The translations under genes and the position numbers were made by a program. A DNA stretch of 62,462 nt from Porticoccus sp965660005. Its GTDB lineage: Bacteria > Pseudomonadota > Gammaproteobacteria > Pseudomonadales > Porticoccaceae. Of the stretch, positions 54,593 to 62,462 are shown piece by piece (position 1 is the stretch's first letter; each line of letters begins with the position of its first letter). The notes beneath the pieces are model-generated. The model saw only the letters and a program-made list of their open reading frames with translations, did not search any database and was not told the DNA's origin. The stretch covers positions 1 through 62,462 of the forward strand of contig NZ_CBFHYF010000007.1 in NCBI RefSeq assembly GCF_965660005.1, written 5' to 3'.

Positions 54593-55708
54593 ATGGATAA
54601 AGTTGGTTTTGTCGGATGGCGAGGAATGGTGGGCTCGGTCCTTATGGATCGCATGTTGCAGGAAAATGACTTCGCTTTGATCGAGCCTATTTTTTTTACG
54701 ACTTCCCAGTTGGGCCAGCCAGGTCCCGAAATGGGTGTGGATGTTCCGCCACTGCAGGATGCCAATGATGTCAAATCACTGGCAAAAATGGATATTATCA
54801 TTACCTGTCAGGGGGGCGATTATACCAAGTCGGTTTATCCACAATTGCGCAATGTAGGTTGGCGCGGCTATTGGATTGATGCTGCCTCTGCACTGCGGAT
54901 GGCCGATGATGCTCTGATAGTTCTCGATCCGGTTAATTTGGCCGTCATCAAAGACGGCATCAGCCGCGGGGTCAAAAACTTCGTCGGCGGCAACTGCACG
55001 GTCAGTCTGATGCTGATGGCGATGGGCGGCTTGTTTAACGAAGGATTGGTAGAGTGGACCTCGGCGATGACTTATCAGGCAGCATCGGGTGCAGGTGCAC
55101 AGAATATGCGGGAACTGATTGCCCAAATGGGTGCCATTGAGGGCTCGGTAGCGCCAGAACTTGCCAGTCCGTCTTCTGCCATTCTTGATATTGACCGAAA
55201 AGTTACCGCTGCTATGCGCAGTAGCACAATGCCAACGGATCATTTTGGTGCGCCTCTGGCCGGCAGCCTGTTGCCCTGGATCGATGTGCAACTGGATAGT
55301 GGGCAAAGCAAGGAGGAGTGGAAAGGGCAGGCTGAAACCAACAAAATTCTTGGCCGCTCAGGCAATACTCTGATTCCGGTCGACGGTATCTGTGTCCGTA
55401 TCGGTGCAATGCGTTGCCACAGTCAGGCATTGACCGTCAAGTTGGCTCAGGATGTCCCTCTGGATGAACTAGAAGATATCATTGCAGCCTCCAATGACTG
55501 GGTTAAGGTTGTTCCCAACACGCGTCAGGCCTCGTTGCGAGAATTAACGCCGGCAGCAGTTACCGGCCACCTGCATGTGCCGGTAGGTCGCTTGCGTAAA
55601 ATGAACATGGGTAGCGAATATCTGTCAGCATTTACGGTGGGGGATCAGCTGTTATGGGGGGCCGCTGAGCCGCTGCGCAGGATGTTGCGCATATTGCTGG
55701 AAGCGTAA
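54593..55708 (+). CDS. asd: Aspartate-semialdehyde dehydrogenase
   Basis: NADPH-dependent step from aspartyl phosphate toward lysine, diaminopimelate, threonine and methionine. VGFVGWRGMVGSVLMDRM is the start of the enterobacterial-type enzyme; the catalytic Cys lies in GGNCTVSLML; the substrate Arg/His region is RIGAMRCHSQALTVKL. At 371 residues it is normal. A 225-bp gap with no clear gene follows. Confidence 0.97.
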   Translation: MDKVGFVGWRGMVGSVLMDRMLQENDFALIEPIFFTTSQLGQPGPEMGVDVPPLQDANDVKSLAKMDIIITCQGGDYTKSVYPQLRNVGWRGYWIDAASALRMADDALIVLDPVNLAVIKDGISRGVKNFVGGNCTVSLMLMAMGGLFNEGLVEWTSAMTYQAASGAGAQNMRELIAQMGAIEGSVAPELASPSSAILDIDRKVTAAMRSSTMPTDHFGAPLAGSLLPWIDVQLDSGQSKEEWKGQAETNKILGRSGNTLIPVDGICVRIGAMRCHSQALTVKLAQDVPLDELEDIIAASNDWVKVVPNTRQASLRELTPAAVTGHLHVPVGRLRKMNMGSEYLSAFTVGDQLLWGAAEPLRRMLRILLEA

Positions 55709-55933
55709 CGGTCGGAAAAGCTTCCTTGGATTTAAGGCCGGTTTTGTGCAATCGGTCATAGTTCAGTGGCATTAACCCCGTTATTTGTCGATATTTGATT
55801 GTCATGGCAGTTGAACAATTGTTATCAGTCATAAATACTTGCAGGCGGAACCTAATAAAGTGTGAACAGTTTTCTGAACAAACCTCAAATCCGGGCAGGG
55901 AACTTTCTCACAAAGTAAAACAGGGAATATCGT

Positions 55934-58423
55934 ATGAAGCTGCGTAACTTGATGTTGACCACCGGCTTGCTGGGCATGTTGCTGACTAACACCGTTTTGG
56001 CTCTGGGGTTGGGAGAGATCAAGCTTAACTCATCGCTCAACGAGCCACTTGATGCCGAGGTGCAATTGACCAGCATTGGTGAGTTGACGGATATCGAAAT
56101 ACTGGTGGGGCTGGGTTCCCCCAGGGATTTCGACAACGCAGGTGTCGAGAGACTTTTTCTGTTGACAGATTTAAGCTTTGCCGTGGATCTCACGAACCGC
56201 GCCCGGCCTCTGCTGCGGATCACCTCGAGAAAGCCTGTCCGTGAACCCTACCTGAATTTTCTGGTAGAGGTTCAGTGGCCAATCGGTCGTCTGGTGCGTG
56301 AATACACATTGTTGCTCGATTTGCCGGTCTATGCCCAGGAGAGAGAAGCCGCAAAAAAGATTGAGGCTGCGAGTTCCGGCCCGCAGCTATCCAACAGTAC
56401 AGCGGGGTCGCAATCCGCATCCAATCGGTTGGGCAGCCAGCCCCTTTCTGCAGGTGATGGCGAGTACAGCGTTAACACCGGTGATACGGTCTGGGCCATT
56501 GCCCAGCGTATTCGTCCCGAGCAGGCCAGCATGAACCAGACCATGGCGGCTATCAAACAGCTTAATCCGGATGCGTTCATTAATGACAATATCAACCTGT
56601 TAAAAAAGGGGGCTGTTCTTCGATTGCCGGAAGGGAGTGATATCCGCGCATTGACGGAAGCCGCCGTTCAGAAAGAACTCAACCAGCCCGAGCAAATTCC
56701 TGCTGAAGATGCGGCAGTGCCTCCGGTACTGGATGCTGGCGATTCCGATGCAGTCATAGCCGACTCCCCGGCAACAGCGGGAGAGGGACGTCTCAAGCTC
56801 CCCGCACTGGGCGTCGATGATGATTCCAGTGCGGGTGGGGAAGAACTCAGTGAAAGCGCGAATAGCGATATGACTGTCGGATCTTCTGGCTCTGGACAGG
56901 ACGAATTAATTGCTGCACAGGAAGAACTGGACAAATCTCTTCGTGAAAATGATGACCTGAAAACACGTATTGCCAATCTGGAAGAGCAGTTGGCCACCAT
57001 GAACCGTCTGGTGGAAATTCAGGATGACTCTCTGCGAGCTACTCAGCTGGCTGTTCAGAACGAGGAACCTGAAGTGTCTGATGAGACTGCCAACAGCGGT
57101 GCCGATGCGCCTGCGCAGACTGCGTCAACTGATGAAGGTAGCGATTCCGATAAGTCCATGGGGCTGGCTGGATGGATGGACTATCTGCTATACCCCTTGA
57201 TTGCATTGCTCGCGCTATTACTCGCGGTGGTGATGTTTTTCCGTAACCGGAAGCATGATGATGACGAGCACGAGGAGCTTTCCTTGCAGACGCTCGCGAG
57301 TCGTCAGCAGCCTGAACCAGCTGAAGAAAGACTTGCTGAGGTGTTTACCGAGTCAGAGCGGCAGTATGTCCCTGAAGTTGCTGCAGAGTTGGACGAATCT
57401 GGCCTGAAAGACCTCGAAGAGCTTGAACTCGGCGATGGGGAGGGTGTTGATCCCAAGGGAGAGGCAGACATTTATCTTTCTCTGGGCAATTACCGTCAGG
57501 CTGAAAACATTCTTCGCAAGGCAATCGAGTCTGATCCGCAGAACAGTTCTTTGTGGCTCAAATTGCTGGAAGTCCATGTCAGCGCCAACGACACAGCTGC
57601 ATTTGAAAGAGACAGAATAGCGCTGGCAAAACTCAATGATAGTCATGCTGACGAGAGAGCGCTGGCACTTGAGTCCGAGTTGTTGTCCGGGAAAACGGAT
57701 GAATTCGATGTTGTTACCGAAGGGCAGGCAGGTATTTCGGCTGAAACAAGTGATTCTTCCGCTGACTCGGCTGATTTTGAGAACCCGACGCTCGATTATG
57801 ATCTGGGTGACGTGTCAGCCAATGTGTCCCCTGTGGATATGGATTATCCGAAAAATGATGAAGAAGACACCTCTTCTCCGGAAGATCGCGATTTAAACGA
57901 GGTTGACCTTTTTTCATCTGAAACAGCTTCTGCTGAAGAGGATGTGACACCCGCATCGCTCACTTCTCCAACAGCTACCGGGGATGCTCATCAGGACTTT
58001 GATCTGGACCTGGATCTTGATGACATGGATATAGGTGCTTTATCGACCGAAATCGATGAAAGCATGCTGGATATTGAGTTTGATGAAGAAGACCCTGCTC
58101 TTGCGGAAGATGGCAGAGAGGCTGCTGAAAACTCAGCAGATACAGCCACTTCTGACGATCAGGGTTTTCCGTTGGAAACGACTGAAGTTTCCATAATTGA
58201 ATCTGCTGAACCCCAAGTCGAAGGGGATGGTTTTGACAGCCTTGCCAGTGTTGAGGATTCATTTGGTGAGGATGATGAGTCGGATACCAAGCTGATACTG
58301 GCTGAAGCCTATGTGGATATGGGTGGCCCAGAGAATGCTCGTGAGCTGCTTGAAGAAGTACTGCAAAATGGGACTGAAGAGCAGCGCGCAAAAGCCAACT
58401 CGATACTTGAGAATATGTCCTGA
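55934..58423 (+). CDS. fimV: FimV pilus/polarity hub protein
   Basis: Inner-membrane hub that organises the type IV pilus machinery and cell poles. Signal peptide (LMLTTGLLGMLLTNTVLALG), FimV N-terminal domain (GLGEIKLNSSLNEPLDAEVQ), LysM domain near 178-235 (YSVNTGDTVWAIAQRI), coiled coil about 325-375, one membrane helix about 415-435 (LLYPLIALLALLLAVVMFF), then a long acidic cytoplasmic region with a TPR (YLSLGNYRQAENILRKAIE) and the C-terminal FimV motif (TKLILAEAYVDMGGPENARELLEEVL). At 829 residues it is near the P. aeruginosa size. It lies between asd and truA as in Pseudomonas. Confidence 0.95.
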   Translation: MKLRNLMLTTGLLGMLLTNTVLALGLGEIKLNSSLNEPLDAEVQLTSIGELTDIEILVGLGSPRDFDNAGVERLFLLTDLSFAVDLTNRARPLLRITSRKPVREPYLNFLVEVQWPIGRLVREYTLLLDLPVYAQEREAAKKIEAASSGPQLSNSTAGSQSASNRLGSQPLSAGDGEYSVNTGDTVWAIAQRIRPEQASMNQTMAAIKQLNPDAFINDNINLLKKGAVLRLPEGSDIRALTEAAVQKELNQPEQIPAEDAAVPPVLDAGDSDAVIADSPATAGEGRLKLPALGVDDDSSAGGEELSESANSDMTVGSSGSGQDELIAAQEELDKSLRENDDLKTRIANLEEQLATMNRLVEIQDDSLRATQLAVQNEEPEVSDETANSGADAPAQTASTDEGSDSDKSMGLAGWMDYLLYPLIALLALLLAVVMFFRNRKHDDDEHEELSLQTLASRQQPEPAEERLAEVFTESERQYVPEVAAELDESGLKDLEELELGDGEGVDPKGEADIYLSLGNYRQAENILRKAIESDPQNSSLWLKLLEVHVSANDTAAFERDRIALAKLNDSHADERALALESELLSGKTDEFDVVTEGQAGISAETSDSSADSADFENPTLDYDLGDVSANVSPVDMDYPKNDEEDTSSPEDRDLNEVDLFSSETASAEEDVTPASLTSPTATGDAHQDFDLDLDLDDMDIGALSTEIDESMLDIEFDEEDPALAEDGREAAENSADTATSDDQGFPLETTEVSIIESAEPQVEGDGFDSLASVEDSFGEDDESDTKLILAEAYVDMGGPENARELLEEVLQNGTEEQRAKANSILENMS

Positions 58424-58428
58424 CAACA

Positions 58429-59292
58429 ATGATCCCGGGGCCAACCCGTGAGACTCGGTCTCTGAAGCATCCGGTTGAAGACTTCGTTCTTCCTGCCGGG
58501 GTAAAGCGTATTGCTGCTGCCGTCGAATACTGCGGCAGTGCTTTTTCCGGCTGGCAAAGACAGTCGCATAGTCCCAGTGTGCAGGCTTCCGTGGAAGCGG
58601 CGCTGTCCAAAGTGGCCAATGAGGGGATTTCGGTCATTTGTGCAGGCCGCACGGACACCGGGGTGCATGCAACCAATCAAATAATTCATTTCGATACCGC
58701 TGCAAAGAGGAAAGATTCCAATTGGTTGCTGGGTGCTAATGCCAATTTACCCTTCGGGATAAGATTGCATTGGGTGTCTGAACAAACAGCAGATTTTCAC
58801 GCGCGTTTCAGTGCCACAGCGAGAACCTATCGCTACCTGATTGTCAATCAACCCCAGCGCTCAGCGCTTTTTTATCATGGGTTGAGCTGGGAAAAGCGGT
58901 CATTGGAGACGCCCGGCATGCATCGTGCCATTCAGCTGTTGATTGGAGAACATGATTTCAGCTCGTTTCGCGCATCCGGCTGTCAGTCCAACTCACCCAA
59001 TCGCAATGTGCATCGGGCAAGGGTCTGGCGACAGGCCAATCTTGTGATCATTGAAATAACGGCCAATGCATTTCTTCACCATATGGTTCGCAATATTGTG
59101 GGAGCGCTGGTCTGTATTGGTCGTGGCGACAGGTCAATAGAGTGGTTGAGAGAACTGTTATTGCTGCGAGATCGTACCAAGGCGCCGCCAACAGCACCGC
59201 CCAACGGTTTATATCTGGTGAAAGTGAACTATCCGGATGGTTTTCGCGTACCACAAATGGTACCTGGCCCCCAATTTATCGCAGAAGTCTGA
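58429..59292 (+). CDS. truA: tRNA pseudouridine(38-40) synthase TruA
   Basis: Makes pseudouridine in the tRNA anticodon arm. The catalytic Asp is in AGRTDTGVHA; FSGWQRQ, RTYRYLIVN and FLHHMVRNIVG are family marks. At 287 residues it carries a short N-terminal extension (about 25 residues) before the core; the ATG 5 nt after the fimV stop is the only start that covers the full core. Confidence 0.96.
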   Translation: MIPGPTRETRSLKHPVEDFVLPAGVKRIAAAVEYCGSAFSGWQRQSHSPSVQASVEAALSKVANEGISVICAGRTDTGVHATNQIIHFDTAAKRKDSNWLLGANANLPFGIRLHWVSEQTADFHARFSATARTYRYLIVNQPQRSALFYHGLSWEKRSLETPGMHRAIQLLIGEHDFSSFRASGCQSNSPNRNVHRARVWRQANLVIIEITANAFLHHMVRNIVGALVCIGRGDRSIEWLRELLLLRDRTKAPPTAPPNGLYLVKVNYPDGFRVPQMVPGPQFIAEV

Positions 59293-59368
59293 GCAGACAC
59301 AGGCGCTATGCAATAGGCAGTAAACAGTGCTTTTTGCTACAATTCTCCCCCGGCTGATGGAACTCATT

Positions 59369-59989
59369 GTGAAACGAACTCGTGTCAAAGTCTGCGGTAT
59401 AACCCGGCCGGAAGATGCCCATGATGCCGCCGCTGCCGGGGTCGATGCGATAGGGCTGGTGTTTTATTCAAAAAGCCCTCGATTTGTAGGCCTGTCAGAT
59501 GCTGCGGTCATTTCTGCCGAGGTAGGCCCTTTTGTCACAACAGTTGGGCTGTTTGTCAATGCCCTGCCAGAACAGGTGACAGAAATACTTGAAAGGGTGG
59601 GGCTGCAGCTTCTGCAGTTCCACGGTGATGAGGACGATGAGTACTGTCAGCAATTTGGCAGGCCATTCATCAAAGCCATAAGAATGGTGCCGGGGCTGGA
59701 TTTATCAAATGAGATTACCCGGTTTCCAAGTGCCAGCGGATTTCTGTTTGATGCCTGGCATAAAGACAAGTATGGCGGTACCGGCGAAACGTTTGAATGG
59801 CAACGCCTGCCAACTGATTCAGCCTTTCCGATTATTCTGGCGGGCGGCTTGAATCCTGGGAATGTGGCTGATGCCATTTCCCAGGTCCACCCCTATGCAG
59901 TGGATGTGAGTGGTGGTGTAGAAACAGCTCCGGGCATTAAATCCGCCCGACTCATAGAACAGTTTATTGCCCGTACTTCGGGCGGGTAA
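59369..59989 (+). CDS. trpF: Phosphoribosylanthranilate isomerase
   Basis: Amadori rearrangement step of tryptophan synthesis; TIM barrel. The catalytic Cys is in VKVCGITRPEDA and the Asp in FDAWHKDKYGGTG; VDVSGGVET is the phosphate site. ATG 59357 is in frame, but GTG 59369 has a GGA 7 nt before it and fits the family start; both stay possible. About 206 residues. Confidence 0.96.
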   Translation: MKRTRVKVCGITRPEDAHDAAAAGVDAIGLVFYSKSPRFVGLSDAAVISAEVGPFVTTVGLFVNALPEQVTEILERVGLQLLQFHGDEDDEYCQQFGRPFIKAIRMVPGLDLSNEITRFPSASGFLFDAWHKDKYGGTGETFEWQRLPTDSAFPIILAGGLNPGNVADAISQVHPYAVDVSGGVETAPGIKSARLIEQFIARTSGG

Positions 59990-60005
59990 TACGTCGGAGA
60001 ACCCA

Positions 60006-61223
60006 GTGAACAAAAAAACCTCAATTGATTTCAGTCTGATGCCCGATGCCAATGGTCACTTTGGTCCCTATGGCGGACGCTTTGTTTCTGAAACCCTTAT
60101 TTATGCATTGGATGAGCTGGAAAGCATCTACCGGAGCTTGAAGGATGATCCCGATTTTCAGGCCCAGTTTGATTATGATCTTGCTCATTATGTCGGGCGG
60201 CCATCCCCGCTGTACTTTGCCGAGCGCTGGACCAGGCAAACCGGTGGCGCGAAGCTGTTCCTCAAGCGCGAGGACCTGAATCATACCGGCGCACACAAAA
60301 TTAATAATACGATCGGTCAGGCGCTGCTGGCCAAGCATACGGGCAAACAGCGGGTGATTGCCGAAACTGGTGCCGGTCAACATGGCGTGGCTACGGCGAC
60401 TGTTGCAGCCCGCCTTGGTCTGGAATGCCATGTGTTCATGGGTGAGGAGGATATTCAGCGCCAATCCCTGAATGTCTATCGTATGAAATTGCTCGGTGCG
60501 ACGGTTGTTCCGGTGACTTCCGGCTCCAAAACCCTTAAAGATGCCATGAACGAAGCCCTGCGTGATTGGGTGACCAATGTGGATAATACGTTCTACATCA
60601 TTGGAACCTGTGCGGGACCTCACCCCTATCCCGAGTTGGTGCGGCACTTCCAGTCGGTGATTGGCCGCGAAGCCCGTCAGCAGTCACTGGCTCAAACAGG
60701 TAAATTACCGGATGCTCTGGTTGCCTGCGTTGGTGGCGGTTCAAATGCCATTGGCTTGTTTCATCCGTTTCTGACGGATGACTCGGTTGCCATGTACGGT
60801 GTGGAAGCAGGGGGCTTTGGGCTCGGCACCGGCAAACACGCTGCGCCGCTGAATGACGGTATCCCCGGTATTCTCCATGGTAACCGTACCTATCTGATGG
60901 AAGATGAAAACGGACAGATTATTGAAACGCATTCCATTTCAGCCGGGTTGGACTACCCCGGAGTTGGTCCGGAGCACGCCTGGTTGAAGGATATCGGCCG
61001 TGTCAAGTATGTGGTGATAGATGATGATGAGGCTATGGATGCATTTCGTCGCCTCACCAGAGTGGAGGGCATCATGCCGGCCCTCGAGACCAGTCACGCG
61101 ATTGCCTATGCCGAAAAACTGGCTCGTGAGATGGCTCCGGAGCAGACCATTGTCGTGAATCTTTCTGGTCGCGGTGACAAAGATATTCTGACGGTTGCAG
61201 AAATCGATGGTATTACCCTGTAA
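60006..61223 (+). CDS. trpB: Tryptophan synthase beta subunit
   Basis: PLP enzyme that joins indole and serine. The PLP Lys is in NHTGAHKINN, the glycine-rich phosphate loop in CVGGGSNAIG, and the catalytic Glu follows in AETGAGQHG. The frame opens at 59967 inside trpF, but GGAG at 59996-59999 lies 6 nt before GTG 60006, giving 405 residues, the family size. Confidence 0.97.
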   Translation: MNKKTSIDFSLMPDANGHFGPYGGRFVSETLIYALDELESIYRSLKDDPDFQAQFDYDLAHYVGRPSPLYFAERWTRQTGGAKLFLKREDLNHTGAHKINNTIGQALLAKHTGKQRVIAETGAGQHGVATATVAARLGLECHVFMGEEDIQRQSLNVYRMKLLGATVVPVTSGSKTLKDAMNEALRDWVTNVDNTFYIIGTCAGPHPYPELVRHFQSVIGREARQQSLAQTGKLPDALVACVGGGSNAIGLFHPFLTDDSVAMYGVEAGGFGLGTGKHAAPLNDGIPGILHGNRTYLMEDENGQIIETHSISAGLDYPGVGPEHAWLKDIGRVKYVVIDDDEAMDAFRRLTRVEGIMPALETSHAIAYAEKLAREMAPEQTIVVNLSGRGDKDILTVAEIDGITL

Positions 61224-61259
61224 TAATGCGTTAATAAACAAGAAGTTGGAAAATTGTCT

Positions 61260-62075
61260 GTGAACAGAATTAAACAACGCTTTGAAGCGCTTCAGCAACA
61301 GGGCCGGAAGGCCCTGATTCCTTATATAGTATTGGGTGATCCTGCCGCTGATGTGACGCTGCCGGTGATGCATGCACTGGTTGAGAAAGGTGCGGATATC
61401 CTTGAGCTGGGTGTTCCTTTTTCGGATCCGACAGCCGAGGGGCCAGTGATCCAGAAAGCTCATGAACGTGCCCTTGCCCATGGCAGCAGTCTGCGTGACG
61501 CATTGGCGCTGGTAAAACAATTCAGAGAGACCAATACCACCACCCCGGTAATTTTGATGGGTTATGCCAACCCAATAGAACGGCTTGGCTATCAGCATTT
61601 TATTGAGCTCGCGCTTGATGCGGGAATTGATGGTGTATTGACGGTTGATCTTCCCCCCGAAGAAGCTGGTGATTTTAATCAGCATCTCGGTGAAGCCGGC
61701 ATTGAAAATATTTTTCTGCTGGCTCCCACCAGCAGCGAGAAACGTCAGAAAATGGTCACGGAAATGGCCGGCGGTTTTATTTATTACGTTTCACTGAAAG
61801 GTGTGACCGGGGCGGGCAATCTCGATATTGTGTCAGTGAAGGAGCACGTAGATCACATTCGTACATTGACTGACTTGCCAGTCTGTGTAGGATTCGGCAT
61901 TAAAGATGGTGCTTCAGCGCGTGCTGTTGCCGACCTCTCCGATGGTGTAGTGGTTGGTAGTGTGCTGGTCAATAAGATGGCTGAGCTGGCTGCGCGCGGT
62001 GAAACATCACCACGGGCTTTTTCACAGGCTGTTTCAAGCCTGGTCGCAGAAATGCGGGATGCACTGGATAACTGA
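61260..62075 (+). CDS. trpA: Tryptophan synthase alpha subunit
   Basis: Releases indole for TrpB through the tunnel of the alpha-beta complex. Catalytic Glu and Asp are in ELGVPFSDPTAEGP and GVLTVDLPPEE; GVTGAG is loop 6; GFGIKDG is the phosphate site. Starts TTG 61254 and GTG 61260 are both possible; the latter has a better-spaced GGA. About 271 residues. It follows trpB by about 35 nt. Confidence 0.97.
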   Translation: MNRIKQRFEALQQQGRKALIPYIVLGDPAADVTLPVMHALVEKGADILELGVPFSDPTAEGPVIQKAHERALAHGSSLRDALALVKQFRETNTTTPVILMGYANPIERLGYQHFIELALDAGIDGVLTVDLPPEEAGDFNQHLGEAGIENIFLLAPTSSEKRQKMVTEMAGGFIYYVSLKGVTGAGNLDIVSVKEHVDHIRTLTDLPVCVGFGIKDGASARAVADLSDGVVVGSVLVNKMAELAARGETSPRAFSQAVSSLVAEMRDALDN

Positions 62076-62086
62076 CGGAATACACT

Positions 62087-62462
62087 ATGAGCTGGTTGGA
62101 AAAAATCCGCCCCAAGGGTCCAGCGACCCAGAAAAAAGATCGCACTCAGAGTGTTCCCGAAGGGCTGTGGAAAAAATGTCCGAAATGCAGTACACCACTT
62201 TATCGACCAGAGCTTGAAAAAAATCTTGAAGTCTGTCCGAAATGCGATCATCACCTTCGTATAGGCGCTCGTCGTCGGCTGGATTTTTTCCTTGATCGGG
62301 AAGGCCGCGAGGAGCTCGCGACAGAGGTCAAGCCCGTCGATCGTCTCAAATTCAAGGATGTACGTCGTTACAAAGACCGTTTGAACGATGCGCAGAAACT
62401 GACAGGCGAAGACGATGCACTGATAGCAATGAATGGCACATTAAAAGGCATGCCCGTTGTTG
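62087..62462 (+). CDS. accD: Acetyl-CoA carboxylase carboxyltransferase subunit beta, cut by the window end
   Basis: Translating from ATG 62087 gives MSWLEKIRPKGP, then a four-Cys zinc ribbon (WKKCPKCSTPLY and VCPKCDHHLRIGARRR), the AccD N-terminus. The frame runs open to the last base, with 125 codons visible and the carboxyltransferase core missing. trpA-accD is the usual order in this group. Confidence 0.96.
   Translation, partial: MSWLEKIRPKGPATQKKDRTQSVPEGLWKKCPKCSTPLYRPELEKNLEVCPKCDHHLRIGARRRLDFFLDREGREELATEVKPVDRLKFKDVRRYKDRLNDAQKLTGEDDALIAMNGTLKGMPVV

Overview
The window is a housekeeping stretch of a gammaproteobacterial chromosome. Gene order is close to that of Pseudomonas and its marine relatives: ndk-rlmN-pilF-rodZ-ispG-hisS-yfgM-bamB-der; rne/rluC-HAD-maf/yceD-rpmF-plsX-fabD-fabG-acpP-pabC-mltG-tmk-holB-pilZ-tatD; and leuC-leuD-leuB-asd-fimV-truA-trpF-trpB-trpA-accD. 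Type IV pilus genes (pilF, pilZ, fimV), an oxygen-sensing Anr/Fnr regulator, two multidomain cyclic-di-GMP loci and a Gld-type ABC system suggest a marine, possibly surface-associated bacterium near Cellvibrionales/Pseudomonadales. This placement rests on gene order and protein character only. No insertion sequence, prophage or CRISPR array was seen. The sequence is a draft: one run of 10 N (35173-35182) interrupts fabD.

Layout. 1-10.9 kb: the end of a GGDEF-EAL protein, then a dense same-strand block for nucleotide, tRNA and rRNA work, isoprenoid synthesis and the cell envelope. 10.9-11.75 kb: a small lysozyme-like orphan gene beside a very A+T-rich spacer. 11.75-16.4 kb: fumC, a DUF1232 gene, argS, bolA and a histidine-rich DUF4399 protein. 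16.4-19.4 kb: an anaerobic module made of ompW with a near-perfect FNR/ANR box at the class II position, an Anr/Fnr gene, and, overlapping Anr upstream, a HemN-like protein that has lost the radical-SAM cysteines but keeps an FNR-like box in front. 19.5-26.7 kb: the accessory and partly decaying part, with an exported MsrA, a DUF2817 gene cut by an in-frame TGA, a GNAT-peptidase C39 fusion, a broken CHASE-GAF-PAS-GGDEF-EAL gene, a lipoprotein and a small conserved protein. 26.7-41.6 kb: tRNA-Ser(UGA), rne, and the rluC-to-tatD block of fatty-acid, division and replication genes; fabF is missing from its usual place after acpP. 41.6-46.5 kb: a Gld-type ABC operon (ATPase, permease-GldG fusion, DUF4340). 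46.7-51.3 kb: an Ap4A phosphorylase-like gene, trmH, an acyl-CoA dehydrogenase and a LysR regulator. 51.3 kb to the end: leucine, aspartate-family and tryptophan biosynthesis around fimV and truA, ending in a truncated accD.

The most unusual item is the 16.4-19.4 kb module: a conserved-looking HemN pseudoenzyme, apparently under anaerobic control and translationally linked to the Anr regulator, facing a second Anr target (ompW). Second are the DUF2817/GNAT-C39 pair and the clustered gene decay at 20.2-25.8 kb. Start codons were revised where family length, a Shine-Dalgarno sequence or stop-start overlap favoured another codon; each revision is stated in its entry.
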